This document shows, piece by piece, positions 25,139-33,955 of a DNA stretch of 64,000 nucleotides (its first letter is position 1; every line of letters begins with the position of its first letter). The translations under genes were made by a program, and so were the position numbers. The DNA comes from Nocardiopsis sinuspersici (GTDB taxonomy: Bacteria > Actinomycetota > Actinomycetes > Streptosporangiales > Streptosporangiaceae). The notes beneath the pieces were generated by a model. The model was not told where the DNA came from, did no database searches, and worked only from the letters and a program-made list of their open reading frames with translations. The stretch spans positions 248,001 to 312,000 of the forward strand of contig VWVT01000001.1 in assembly GCA_008638415.1 (NCBI GenBank), written 5' to 3'.

Positions 25139-26635
25139 TCAGCGGTACTCGGCCAGCCGGGGGCGGACCCCGAGCACGACGAGGACGAGCAGGAGGAGCG
25201 TCCCCACGGGCAGCGTCCACGTCCAGGGCGCGAGCACCGCGTCACCGCGCTCGATCCCCTCCTCGAACGCGTCCATGTGCAGGCCGATCAGCTCGTCGAG
25301 TGCGGTCTCGTAGGTCCGGAAGGTGCCGTCCTCGATGTGGGCGACGCGCATGCGGATGTCGAGGGCCCCGGCCAGGTCACCGCTCCCGGCGGCCGAGCGC
25401 AGTGCCCGGTCCTCGCCTTGGAGGTCGTTGTAGGAGCCCAGCACCTCAGCGAGCGCGTCCCCCTGTCCGGGCAGCAGCGCTTCTTGGGCGCTCCTCCCCA
25501 GGTAGCCGAGTGTGCCCGGGTCCGGGTCGTCGGGGTCGGGCCTGTCCGGTCCCGGCAGGTCCGGGTAGGAGGCGGCCACCTCGTCGACGGCCTCGTAGTA
25601 GGCCTCCAGGTTGTTCGCGGGGCGGGACAGCACCTGCTGGGCCCACCCCAGGTACACCTGCTGGTAGTTGTCGGCGTTGGCCGGGTCGACCAGGTACCGG
25701 CTCTCGTACACCTGCATGTCGGTGGTGATCGCCCCGGCCCGGGAGAGTGACATGGCCGCGTCCAGGCCCTCCTCCTTGGCGTCATGCTGGTGGCCGTTGC
25801 TGGTGACCAGGGCGAGGACAACCCCGGCGGTGAGCAGGACGGCGCCCGCAGTCGCCGCGGTCAGCGAGGCGTTGAACCGCCGGCGGAACCGCGCACGCAG
25901 GTACATCTGGAGTCCGACCAGCGCGGCGACCGTCACCGCGCCGGCCGCGCCCACCCACAGCAGGCCGATCGTGACGGCCTCCTGGCGCTCCTCGTGGTTG
26001 GCGCGCACGCTCGCCGACGAGTCCAGCCCCAGGTTGAACGCCTTGGGAAGCAGCTCGGTGTGCATCAGCCGCGTGGCCCTGAGGTACGTCTCCAAGGCTT
26101 CCCGGTCCACCCGCCCCGGCGGGGCCTGTGCCTCGTCGTTGAGCAGGAGCGCCTCGGCGGCCCACTCCTCGTAGGCGCCCATCCCGGCCAGAACGGCCCG
26201 GACGTTGCACTCCTCCACGTCCTTGCACTTCTCCACGTAGTCGCCCTCGATCAGCGAGGCCACCTGTAGCAGGGCCTTGCCGGCCTGTGTCCGGCTGGCC
26301 TCGTACTGCTTCTGTACCTCCTCCCGGCCCGATCCGAGGTCGTGGGCGGTGCCCATGAGCAGCATGTCGGCCACACGGGCGTCCATGTCGGCGAGCGCCA
26401 GGTACAGCTCGGTGGTCGCCTCGGCCTGCGGCCCGTCGCGCCCGAGCACGTCGAGGCCGTCGCGTGCCTGGCCGAGGGTGAGGGCCGCCGAGCCGAACAG
26501 CCCGGCGATCGCCACCGCGCACACCGTGGTCAGCAGCCACACCCGGGCCGGGGTGGTGTCCAGCCGGCGGCGGGCGGCGGCGCCCCGTTCACGCGCACCG
26601 GTCCGCCGCGCCTGGTCGGAGTCAGGGGACGTCAA
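25139..26635 (-). CDS. glnX: GlnX-like four-helix membrane protein of the PknG pathway
   Basis: A 498-residue membrane protein. A basic cytoplasmic N-terminus precedes helix 1 (about residues 33-55). An outer domain of about 155 residues follows, with two Cys in EKCKDVEECN that could form a disulfide. Helices 2 and 3 (about 215-240 and 250-275) are joined by a short basic loop. A second outer domain of about 190 helical residues precedes helix 4 near the C-terminus. The two similar helical outer domains recall chemoreceptor-type four-helix bundles. Position between the FHA gene and glnH, in an operon with pknG, identifies it as GlnX-like. The start is TTG at 26635, with AAGGGG upstream and only six bases from the FHA stop. 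Confidence 0.72.
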   Translation of the reverse strand: MTSPDSDQARRTGARERGAAARRRLDTTPARVWLLTTVCAVAIAGLFGSAALTLGQARDGLDVLGRDGPQAEATTELYLALADMDARVADMLLMGTAHDLGSGREEVQKQYEASRTQAGKALLQVASLIEGDYVEKCKDVEECNVRAVLAGMGAYEEWAAEALLLNDEAQAPPGRVDREALETYLRATRLMHTELLPKAFNLGLDSSASVRANHEERQEAVTIGLLWVGAAGAVTVAALVGLQMYLRARFRRRFNASLTAATAGAVLLTAGVVLALVTSNGHQHDAKEEGLDAAMSLSRAGAITTDMQVYESRYLVDPANADNYQQVYLGWAQQVLSRPANNLEAYYEAVDEVAASYPDLPGPDRPDPDDPDPGTLGYLGRSAQEALLPGQGDALAEVLGSYNDLQGEDRALRSAAGSGDLAGALDIRMRVAHIEDGTFRTYETALDELIGLHMDAFEEGIERGDAVLAPWTWTLPVGTLLLLVLVVLGVRPRLAEYR

Positions 26636-26641
26636 CGGGGG

Positions 26642-27358
26642 TCACCCCTTCTGGAGGATGATGACGGTCCATGCGCCGACGTAGATCCGGTCACTGTCAT
26701 GCAGGGGAACCTCCACGTTGGGGGCGATGGGATTGGCGGTCCCGTTGATCGTGGTGCCGTTGGTCGATCCCGGGTCGAGGAGCGCCCATGCGCCGCCGGG
26801 CTTGGCGATCAGGACCGCGTGGACGTGGGAGATCGCGGGGTCGCCGCCGGGCCCGCCCAGGTCGATCTCGGGAACGAAGCCGCGGGAGGCGTTGCGCCGC
26901 CCGATGTGCACCCGGTCGCCCGTGAGCGCCACCCGGCGCTGCGCGCTGCCCGCGGGGAAGGAGATCCGGGTGGAGTCGAGCATGCCCTGGTCGACCATGT
27001 ACTGGTAGTACGCGGGATCGGCGGCCACGATCGCGCGCCAGCGCGGTCCGGCCGACGCGCCTTCCGCCCCCGGCTGCCCGTGCTGGTGGCTCCCGGACTG
27101 CGAGGCGAAGTCGAACCCGCACTCCTCGCAGAACCGACCCGCCCGCGAGGTGCCGCACTCGGGGCAGGGGCCTCCCCTGGGCCCGCTCGGCGGGCGGCGC
27201 GGAGCGGGGGCCCGCGCCGGGGACAGGGGCGGCGTCGGCGGGGTCGGATGCCGGTGTGACGGGGGTGGCGGCGTCGGGGAACGGGTCTGGAGGCGCAGTC
27301 CGCAGACGTCGCAGAAGTCGGTCGCCGTGGAGCGGTGCCCGGAGGGGCAACTCGGCAT
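26642..27358 (-). CDS. FHA-domain protein with two zinc ribbons
   Basis: A 238-residue protein. The N-terminal ribbon uses Cys4, His8, Cys16 and Cys19; a second ribbon uses Cys65, Cys68, Cys77 and Cys80, separated by a Pro-rich linker. From about residue 105 it is an FHA domain that should bind phosphothreonine: HIGRRN with Arg154, ISHVHAVL around residues 176-183, and GSTNGTTIN with Asn200. By analogy with the mycobacterial PknG substrate GarA it may be the reader or output of the kinase, although GarA has a single short phosphorylated N-terminus and not ribbons. The ATG at 27358 is behind GGAGGGACCC. It lies between the VWA and GlnX genes. Confidence 0.85.
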   Translation of the reverse strand: MPSCPSGHRSTATDFCDVCGLRLQTRSPTPPPPSHRHPTPPTPPLSPARAPAPRRPPSGPRGGPCPECGTSRAGRFCEECGFDFASQSGSHQHGQPGAEGASAGPRWRAIVAADPAYYQYMVDQGMLDSTRISFPAGSAQRRVALTGDRVHIGRRNASRGFVPEIDLGGPGGDPAISHVHAVLIAKPGGAWALLDPGSTNGTTINGTANPIAPNVEVPLHDSDRIYVGAWTVIILQKG

Positions 27359-27367
27359 GGGTCCCTC

Positions 27368-28729
27368 CTACCCGGGTACGGGGGCACCGCCGGTGTCCGG
27401 CCCGCCCTGTCGGGGCCGGGTCCGTACGGTCCGGGTCGAGTTGGTGTCCAGGGTCATCTCGTCGACCTTGGCCACACCGGGCTTGAGCCGAACGGTTCCG
27501 GCCACGGGGTCGACCACGTCGACGACCCTGCCGAGGAGCCTCGCGGTCTCCTCGTTGCCCGACTCGTGGGCGAGTGCGACGGCTCGGCCGAGCCGTGTGG
27601 TGGCGGTGTCGTCGTCGCCGTCGCGACGGGCGGCGAGCCCGTCCTGAACGGCCTGGGCCAGTTCGGCCTGGCCGGTGTAGTGGGCCACCCGGAAGTCGAT
27701 CTCCGTGGCCCTGCCCTCGTCCGGCGTCCACTCCGCGAGGATGTTGCCCGAGGCGAGGACCCGCTCCGGAGCGCCGTCGGTCCCGGGAAGCACCACGCGC
27801 ACCCATCCGGCGCGCAGTCGGCGGCCGGGATCGCCCGGCGGCACCTCGACGCACACGTGGTAGTCGCGGCTCTCGGTGCCCCAGGAACCGGTGGGGTAGT
27901 CGCCCGTCTGGGGCGTGCGTTCCACCTCGCGCCCGGTGAGGTCCCGCACGGTGGGCGCGACCTGCTTGACGTGGCGCACCACGGAGCCCCGGGGCGTCCA
28001 CAGGCGCAGCGCGACGTCGGCGACGGCCTTGCCCATGGACGCCCGGGTCATCGCCCGGAAGTCGGCGGCCATGTCGCCGGGGTCGGCGATGACGCCGGGG
28101 CCTCCGCCGAGCAGGGCGGCGTCGATCCGGCGCAGCTCGTCGACCTTCCAGTCGGTGCCCACTCCCCGGCAGTCGCACACGAACGCGCCGGTGACCCGGT
28201 TCAGGGCCCGCTCGAAGTCCTCGTCGGCCTCGTTGTTCTGTCCGTCGGTGAGCAGGATGGCGTGTTTGACACCGTCCCCGACCGTGGCGAACAGCTCGGC
28301 CGCGCGGGTCAGCCAGGTGCCCATGCGGGTGCCGCCGCCGGCGCGCAGGCGGCCGATGGCCGCCAGCGCCTCGGCGCGTGTGGTGTCGTCGGCCCGCGCC
28401 ATGCCCGCTCCGTCGCCGGGGTAGACCACGTGGGCCCTGGTGTGGCCGGAGACCACCGCGAAGCGGACACCCTCGCGCAGGGTCTCGACGGCGGCCCGGG
28501 CCGCATGCTTGGCGGCGTCGAGCCTCTCCCCGTACATCGACCCCGAGGTGTCGACGATGACGGCCTCGGCGGCGTTCACCGACGCGCCCGTCGGCACGGG
28601 GCCGTGGGAGGTGACGCCGACGATCGCGTGCACCTCGCGCGCGCCGATCGGCAGGAACCTGTTCTGGTCGACCTCGATCCGGAAGGCCGGCTCGTCGGCA
28701 CGGGCGGCGCGGTCAGTCGTGTCCGGCAC
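27368..28729 (-). CDS. von Willebrand factor type A domain protein
   Basis: A 453-residue cytoplasmic protein. The VWA domain spans about residues 53-230, with a complete metal-ion-dependent adhesion site: DTSGSM at 60-65, a Thr in GGGTRMGTW, and Asp in LLTDGQNN. The C-terminal half is beta-rich, then helical (QAELAQAVQDGLAARRDGDD). It probably makes regulated protein contacts, serving as scaffold in the kinase/phosphatase system. Its GTG start overlaps the 3' end of the PP2C gene by 17 bases, so the two are translationally coupled. A Thr/Arg-rich tail (TLDTNSTRTVRTRPRQ) could offer phosphorylation sites. Similar VWA genes sit beside PP2C and FHA genes in other bacterial Ser/Thr phosphorylation clusters. 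Confidence 0.83.
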   Translation of the reverse strand: MPDTTDRAARADEPAFRIEVDQNRFLPIGAREVHAIVGVTSHGPVPTGASVNAAEAVIVDTSGSMYGERLDAAKHAARAAVETLREGVRFAVVSGHTRAHVVYPGDGAGMARADDTTRAEALAAIGRLRAGGGTRMGTWLTRAAELFATVGDGVKHAILLTDGQNNEADEDFERALNRVTGAFVCDCRGVGTDWKVDELRRIDAALLGGGPGVIADPGDMAADFRAMTRASMGKAVADVALRLWTPRGSVVRHVKQVAPTVRDLTGREVERTPQTGDYPTGSWGTESRDYHVCVEVPPGDPGRRLRAGWVRVVLPGTDGAPERVLASGNILAEWTPDEGRATEIDFRVAHYTGQAELAQAVQDGLAARRDGDDDTATTRLGRAVALAHESGNEETARLLGRVVDVVDPVAGTVRLKPGVAKVDEMTLDTNSTRTVRTRPRQGGPDTGGAPVPG

Positions 28730-29987
28730 GGGAACCCCCTGGAGGTACGGGAACGACGACGACGGTGATGTTGTCCTTGCCGCCCGCCCGGAGGGCGAGG
28801 CTGACGTAGGCGCGGGCGGCGTCGCGGGGTCTGGCGCCCGCTTCGGGTACGGCGTCGGTCAGGTCCTGTGCCCCGGGGTAGTAGTTCCACAGGCCGTCGC
28901 TGCACAGCACGACGGCGCCGGGGCCGGTCGGGGTGACGGTGGAGATGTGCGCGTCGATCTCTCCGGAGTCCGCTCCCATCCACGCGATGAGTGCGTGGGC
29001 GTTGGCCGAGCGCATCGCCTCCTCCCGGGAGAGGGTGCCCATCTGCACCATCGCCTCGCTCCAGGAGTCGTCCTTGGTCAGGAGCGCGGAGGCGCTGGAG
29101 GAGGGGCCGCCGGAGAGCCAGTAGGCACGGCTGTCGCCGACCCAGCCGACGGTGACGGTGCCCGTGGCGGGGTCGACCACCGCGGAGACGAAGGTGCAGG
29201 CGGGTGCGGAGCCGGCCGAGTCGGCGATCCCGGCGACCGCCTCCGCGGCCCTGGTCATCGCCGCCCCGGTGGCCTCGCGGGGGTCGGCGCCCCCGCGTAC
29301 CCGTTCCGCCAGAACCGCCACGCCGGTCTCGGCGCTGACCCGGGAGGCCTCGTCCGAGCGCGGTGAACTGGAGACACCGTCGCAGACCACCGCGCAGACC
29401 ACTCCGGGCGCGTGGGGGGCGTCGGCGTCGATCACGCGGATCGCCATGGCGTCCTCGTTGCGCTTGTGCCGCAGTCCCCGGTCGCTGACGCCGACGGCGG
29501 CGTGCGTGCGCACCTCGACGTGGTCGCGGCCGGTGGGCTGGAGGAGGCCGCACTTCTCGCAGTAGCCGTCGCCCACCCGGCCGGGGCACCACACGCACAG
29601 TCCGGGGCCGGCGGGCGGTGCCGGCGGGTCGCTCCGGGTGGCGAGGGGGGCGGCCAGGCTCACCTGCGGCGCCGTCGGAGCGCCCTCGGTCGGGACCAGG
29701 CCCGGGCGCTCGTCCGACACCGCGTTCAGGCTCACCTGCGGTGCGGTGGGGGCTCCCTCACCCGGCACCAGGTCCGGACGTGTGCCGCCGCGGGACGCGT
29801 CCGGGGCGGGGCCGTCAGGCGGCGCCGCGCCGGACATGCTCGCCTGGGGAGCCGTGGGCACCGAGTCGGGGTGCCCCGCGGGCACGGCCCCGACGTCCTC
29901 GGGGAGGGGGCGGCCGCACCCCTCGCAGAAGGCGTCTCCCACAGCCACCCTGTCCGAGCAGGCAGGGCAGGTCCGCACCTTGGTCAT
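28713..29987 (-). CDS. PP2C-type Ser/Thr protein phosphatase with two zinc ribbons
   Basis: A 424-residue protein. Ribbon 1 uses Cys7, Cys10, Cys21 and Cys24; ribbon 2 uses Cys131, Cys134, Cys143 and Cys146. Between them lies a Pro/Ala-rich linker with three repeats of TAPQ (residues 45-48, 81-84, 105-108), the last two within the longer APTAPQVSL. The phosphatase domain starts near residue 160 with SDRGLRHKRNEDA, VVCDGVSSSP (metal Asp203) and VGWVGDSRAY, and ends GKDNITVVVVPV. It should reverse the action of the adjacent PknG-like kinase. The ATG at 29987 with GGGGGAAC upstream is preferred over an in-frame GTG at 30008 that overlaps the kinase stop. Confidence 0.88.
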   Translation of the reverse strand: MTKVRTCPACSDRVAVGDAFCEGCGRPLPEDVGAVPAGHPDSVPTAPQASMSGAAPPDGPAPDASRGGTRPDLVPGEGAPTAPQVSLNAVSDERPGLVPTEGAPTAPQVSLAAPLATRSDPPAPPAGPGLCVWCPGRVGDGYCEKCGLLQPTGRDHVEVRTHAAVGVSDRGLRHKRNEDAMAIRVIDADAPHAPGVVCAVVCDGVSSSPRSDEASRVSAETGVAVLAERVRGGADPREATGAAMTRAAEAVAGIADSAGSAPACTFVSAVVDPATGTVTVGWVGDSRAYWLSGGPSSSASALLTKDDSWSEAMVQMGTLSREEAMRSANAHALIAWMGADSGEIDAHISTVTPTGPGAVVLCSDGLWNYYPGAQDLTDAVPEAGARPRDAARAYVSLALRAGGKDNITVVVVPVPPGGSRAGHD

Positions 29988-30004
29988 CGCCGTTCCCCCG
30001 TTCC

Positions 30005-32440
30005 TCACAGCAGCGTCACAGGGCGTAGGGAGTTGGCCCTGTCGATGAGTCCGTAGCGTTCCGAACGCACGGTGGCGCGCTGGGCCAGAGCGCGGTAGCG
30101 GCGTTCCAGGTTGGCCCGCACGCCCTCCTCCGTGAGCGGGCCGCCGAGCAGTTCCTCCCGGGCCGTGTCCCGGCCTCCCGCGTGGAGCCAGTCCAGGGCC
30201 GACTCCAGTACCTGGACGGCCAGGCGGTCGGCGGACTCACCGTCCAGGCCGATCCGCTCCAGGCGCCGTCCGGCCCGCACGAGGTCGGCGGCGTCCGTGC
30301 CGTGGTGCTGGGCCGCGAGCACGGCGACCAGCGCGGTCTGGGCGTGGACGTGGAGGCTGGACAGTTCCGGGACCGTGTCCAGGACGGCGATGGCCTCGGC
30401 CCGGTTCCCCTGGGCCAGGCGGATGCGGGCCAGGCCGAAGGCGGCGCTGACGAAGGAGTGGTCGGTCCTCCAGGCCGTCTGGAACTGGCGGGCCGCGGTC
30501 TCGTGCTCGCCGGTCCGCTCGCAGGCCAGGGCCAAGCCCAGCTTGGGCGCGGTCTCCCCGGGCAGGTGGTCGTACAGCTCGTCGAAGTGGTCGCGGGCCT
30601 CGCGGAACCGGCCGGTGCTCAGCTCGGCCACCGCCAGGTACCACATGGTGCGCCAGTCCCCGGGGACCATCACGCTGAACCGCTGGAGGGCGTCCATGGC
30701 CTCGCCGTGGCGACCGGCGGCGATGAGCGACCGGGCCAGCATCAGCAGTGTCTCGGGGGTGGGCTCGGGCATGGAGCGCAGCGCGGGGACGAGGTCCTCG
30801 GGGGCGAGCGCCTGGAAGCCGCGCAGGTGCTGGGCGGCCGGGTCGTTCGGGTCAATGAGGGGCGCGGGCAGCAGCGCGGCCGCGTCGTTGGGCGGGGGCG
30901 GCGCGAGCAGGCGGTCGGCGTTGTGGGCGCCGACGGCACGGCCGATGGCGGAGTTCTCGCCGCCGAAGAGGGTGGAGGCAGCCGGGTGCGGTACGCCCTC
31001 CATGTCGGAGAGGACTTCGCGCAGCACCCCGGTGAGCTGGTCGATCATGTCGTGGGCGTCGTGGAAGCGCAGCTCGGGCTCGCTGTGGGTGGAGCGGCGC
31101 AGCAGCCGGTCGAAGGACTCGTGGCGCCGGAGCAGTGGTACCGCCCCGCGCGGCGGAATGCCGTGCGGGTGCTCGCGCATGAAGCTGAAGCGGAAGCTGA
31201 GCACGGCCAGGGCGCGGCCCACCGAGTACAGGTCGGCGCTGACGGTGGGGCCGGGATCGCGCAGCTCGTCCTCGGGCACCCGGTAGCCGGGGGTGGTGTA
31301 GACGGGGCTGACGGTGTCGTCCATGCGCCGCACGCCGCCCAGGTCGATGAGCTTGATCTGCTCCTCGCTCTGGATGACGTTGTCGGGCTTGAAGTCGCAG
31401 TAGAGCAGGCCCTTGGAGTGCAGGTGGCCCAGGGCGCGCAGGACCTCCAGGCCGTAGGAGATGACCTGTGGCAGGGGCAGGACCGCGTCGGGGCCGTCCT
31501 CGCGGCGCTCGACGAGCAGCTCGCGCAGGGACTTGCCCCCCACGTACTCCATGACGATGAGGCCGCCGGGGATGCCGGTGCGCGGGTCCGGGTGCTGGGA
31601 GAAGTTGATGATCTTGACGATGTTGGGGTGCTCGACCTTGGAGAGGAACGCGCGTTCGGCGGCGGCCGCCTTGTGCGCCTCCGCGTCACCGGCGTTGAGC
31701 AGGCCCTTGAGGACCACCCAGCGGTCGTTGACGTTGCGGTCGCGTGCCAGGTAGATCCAGCCGAGGCCTCCGTGGGCCAGGCAGCCGAGCACCTCGTACT
31801 GCCCACCGACCATGTCACCGGGGGAGAGCTTGGGGGTGAAGGAGAACTGGGTCCCGCACTTGCGGCAGAAGCCCTCGGTGCGGCCGGGCTGGCCGTCCCG
31901 GGTGCGGCCGACCCTCTCACCGCAGTTGCCGCAGAAGCGGTTCTTCTCCGCGACGGCGGGGTTGTCCATGACGGCTTCGGCGGGGTTCCGGTAGGGGACC
32001 AGGGGCACCTGGACCATGCCCATGCCGAGCGTGCCGCGCGAGGACCGACGGCTGCCGCGCCCCGCGCTCCCGCCGCCGGCACCGGTACCCGCGGTGCCGG
32101 AGGCACTCCCGGGACCGGAGCGGCCGGAGAGCCTGACGTTGCCGGAGACGGGATGCGAGTGCACCGGATCGCCGCTGACGGGGTCCCGGCCCGAGGGGCC
32201 GGAAGGCGGCCACTGGTCGGGGGCCTCGCCCCGGCCGCCGTGCGGGGCACCCGGGACGGAGGGGTGGGGCGGCCTCCTCGGTCCCGGAGCCCGCGGGGGC
32301 GGGCCGAGGGACGCCTGCGGGCCCGAGCCGTGCCCGGGGAGGGCCTGCGGAGGTCCCGCCTCCACGGGGGCCAGTCCGCACACGCCGCAGAAGCCGTCCT
32401 CGATCAGGCCGTGGCAGCCGGGGTCCGCGCACTTGGTCAT
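30005..32440 (-). CDS. pknG: PknG-like Ser/Thr protein kinase with zinc ribbon, rubredoxin-like domain and TPRs
   Basis: An 811-residue soluble kinase. An N-terminal ribbon has Cys4, Cys9, Cys18 and Cys21. After a Pro/Gly/Ser-rich linker comes a rubredoxin-like metal site with Cys170, Cys173, Cys192 and Cys195. The kinase domain covers about residues 210-470, with catalytic Lys245 in VVLKGLLNAGD. The catalytic loop reads YCDFKPDN (347-354) instead of HRDLKxxN, and the metal loop is IDLGG instead of DFG, the signature of PknG. A C-terminal tetratricopeptide-like helical region (about 575-811) completes the PknG plan. PknG phosphorylates FHA proteins that inhibit 2-oxoglutarate dehydrogenase and activate glutamate synthesis. 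Its ATG overlaps the preceding stop as ATGA. Confidence 0.92.
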   Translation of the reverse strand: MTKCADPGCHGLIEDGFCGVCGLAPVEAGPPQALPGHGSGPQASLGPPPRAPGPRRPPHPSVPGAPHGGRGEAPDQWPPSGPSGRDPVSGDPVHSHPVSGNVRLSGRSGPGSASGTAGTGAGGGSAGRGSRRSSRGTLGMGMVQVPLVPYRNPAEAVMDNPAVAEKNRFCGNCGERVGRTRDGQPGRTEGFCRKCGTQFSFTPKLSPGDMVGGQYEVLGCLAHGGLGWIYLARDRNVNDRWVVLKGLLNAGDAEAHKAAAAERAFLSKVEHPNIVKIINFSQHPDPRTGIPGGLIVMEYVGGKSLRELLVERREDGPDAVLPLPQVISYGLEVLRALGHLHSKGLLYCDFKPDNVIQSEEQIKLIDLGGVRRMDDTVSPVYTTPGYRVPEDELRDPGPTVSADLYSVGRALAVLSFRFSFMREHPHGIPPRGAVPLLRRHESFDRLLRRSTHSEPELRFHDAHDMIDQLTGVLREVLSDMEGVPHPAASTLFGGENSAIGRAVGAHNADRLLAPPPPNDAAALLPAPLIDPNDPAAQHLRGFQALAPEDLVPALRSMPEPTPETLLMLARSLIAAGRHGEAMDALQRFSVMVPGDWRTMWYLAVAELSTGRFREARDHFDELYDHLPGETAPKLGLALACERTGEHETAARQFQTAWRTDHSFVSAAFGLARIRLAQGNRAEAIAVLDTVPELSSLHVHAQTALVAVLAAQHHGTDAADLVRAGRRLERIGLDGESADRLAVQVLESALDWLHAGGRDTAREELLGGPLTEEGVRANLERRYRALAQRATVRSERYGLIDRANSLRPVTLL

Positions 32441-33732
32441 CTGCTCACACCACCCTCGCTCTCGCCGTCTGATGCGCCCGCGTCCGGTGTGGTTCTGTTC
32501 ACAGGGGCGCCGGTCCCTCCGATCTCCTGGAGCGCGCGCCGGTACGAGGACAGGGCCGCCGTGGCCGCGCGCAGGTCGCAGGGCGCGGTCCACAGCGCCC
32601 AGTGCGCCACACGGTGGAGTCCGACCAGCCGTCCGTCCCCGGCGACCCCGAGCCGGACCGCACGGGCCCGGTAGGCGTCCAGCCGCCCGCGGAGCTCGGC
32701 GCGGCGCTCCAGGAGCCCGGTGAGGTCGGCCTCGCGCTCACGCGCGTCGTCGGAGGCCTCGTGGACGGCGCGCTGCAGTGAGCCGAAGCGCGCGCCGAGT
32801 TCGCGCCACCGCCCCCGTGAGCGCAGGGCGTCCATGTCGGCGACACCGGTCCGCAGCGCGGGAACGTGGTCGGGGACCCCGACCGCGGGGGGCGAGGAGA
32901 TCTTGGCGACCACCTGTTCGCGCAGTCGACGGGCGCGGGCGAGGACCTCGCCGACGTCGTCGATGGCGGAGCGGAGCCGCTCGACGCTCTCGTCGTAGGA
33001 GTCGCGCATGCGCAGGGCGTCGCGGAGCTCGCCGCGTACGCGCTCCAGCCGGAGGCGCAGCCGTTCGAGGGAGGAGGCGTCCACGTGCCCGTCCTCGACG
33101 AGTGAGAGGGGATCGCGCCGCACCGTGGCGCCCACCGCGTCCAGGTCGGCGCGCAGGGACTCGTGCTCGTCCTCGCCGAGCCCGACCAGGTCGGAGAAGG
33201 TGCAGATCTCGTGCCACATCGCGTCGAGTTCGGCCAGGCGCGGGTGGAGGGCGTCCCAGGCCGTCTCGACGGCCGAGATGACCTCGGTGGCCTCCTCGTA
33301 GTCGGCCGACATCCGGGCGACGGCGGCGGCGAGGGTGGTGGACTCCCCGCCGGCGTGGAGCAGGCCCCGTTCGCGCAGCGGGACCTCTCTGGCGGGCAGC
33401 GGCACGGAGGCGTCGTTGAGCAGGGAGGTCAGGAGGGCCTGGTCCTCGTGGCCTCCGCCTCCGGAGACACGGAGCTCCTGGATCCGGTCGACGACGCGGC
33501 GGAACGCGTCGTAGACCGCCCACAGGTTGTGGACGTGCTCGCTGGCGTGTTCCCAGCGCCGCCGGGTGCGTCCGACGAGATCGGCTCCCCGGAGCATCCG
33601 GTGGCCGACGTGGCCGTCCAGGTCGGCGAGGTCGAGGGCGATCCGGTCGGCCTCTCCGCGCACCCGGTTGAGCGCGTGGTCGATGCCCTCCCAACTCATG
33701 GGCGGCGTGTTCGCCCCAGACGCGCTGGCCAC
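32437..33732 (-). CDS. Coiled-coil protein of unknown function, first gene of the pknG operon
   Basis: A 431-residue soluble protein, almost wholly alpha-helical, with long heptad-rich stretches (for example ALNRVRGEADRIALDLADLD and ERLRLRLERVRGELRDALRM). There is no membrane segment, no Cys motif and no known catalytic motif. It opens the operon and its stop overlaps the kinase start by four bases, so it is made in step with the kinase and probably binds it or a neighbour. The GTG at 33732 has GGGAGGAA about 11 bases upstream; an ATG at 33699 (MSWEGIDHAL) is a second choice. A 223-base gap upstream should hold the operon promoter. Confidence 0.72.
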   Translation of the reverse strand: MASASGANTPPMSWEGIDHALNRVRGEADRIALDLADLDGHVGHRMLRGADLVGRTRRRWEHASEHVHNLWAVYDAFRRVVDRIQELRVSGGGGHEDQALLTSLLNDASVPLPAREVPLRERGLLHAGGESTTLAAAVARMSADYEEATEVISAVETAWDALHPRLAELDAMWHEICTFSDLVGLGEDEHESLRADLDAVGATVRRDPLSLVEDGHVDASSLERLRLRLERVRGELRDALRMRDSYDESVERLRSAIDDVGEVLARARRLREQVVAKISSPPAVGVPDHVPALRTGVADMDALRSRGRWRELGARFGSLQRAVHEASDDAREREADLTGLLERRAELRGRLDAYRARAVRLGVAGDGRLVGLHRVAHWALWTAPCDLRAATAALSSYRRALQEIGGTGAPVNRTTPDAGASDGESEGGVSR

Positions 33733-33955
33733 CTACCGCGTTCCTCCCGGCGTCCCGGTCCCGCACCCGTCTCGGGCGTGAACGGTCAATGCTCCTTTAC
33801 CTAGACAAGAGTCTGGCGGCGACCTACGGGAACCACAAGGGAAACCGCGGTTTACGGCCGCGACCGGCCACATATGCCCTGTTTGCGAAACACGGGCACC
33901 GTCACATAACAAAGGTCTCTCCCAGTCACAGGAGTCACATCCCACCCGTCCTGTG

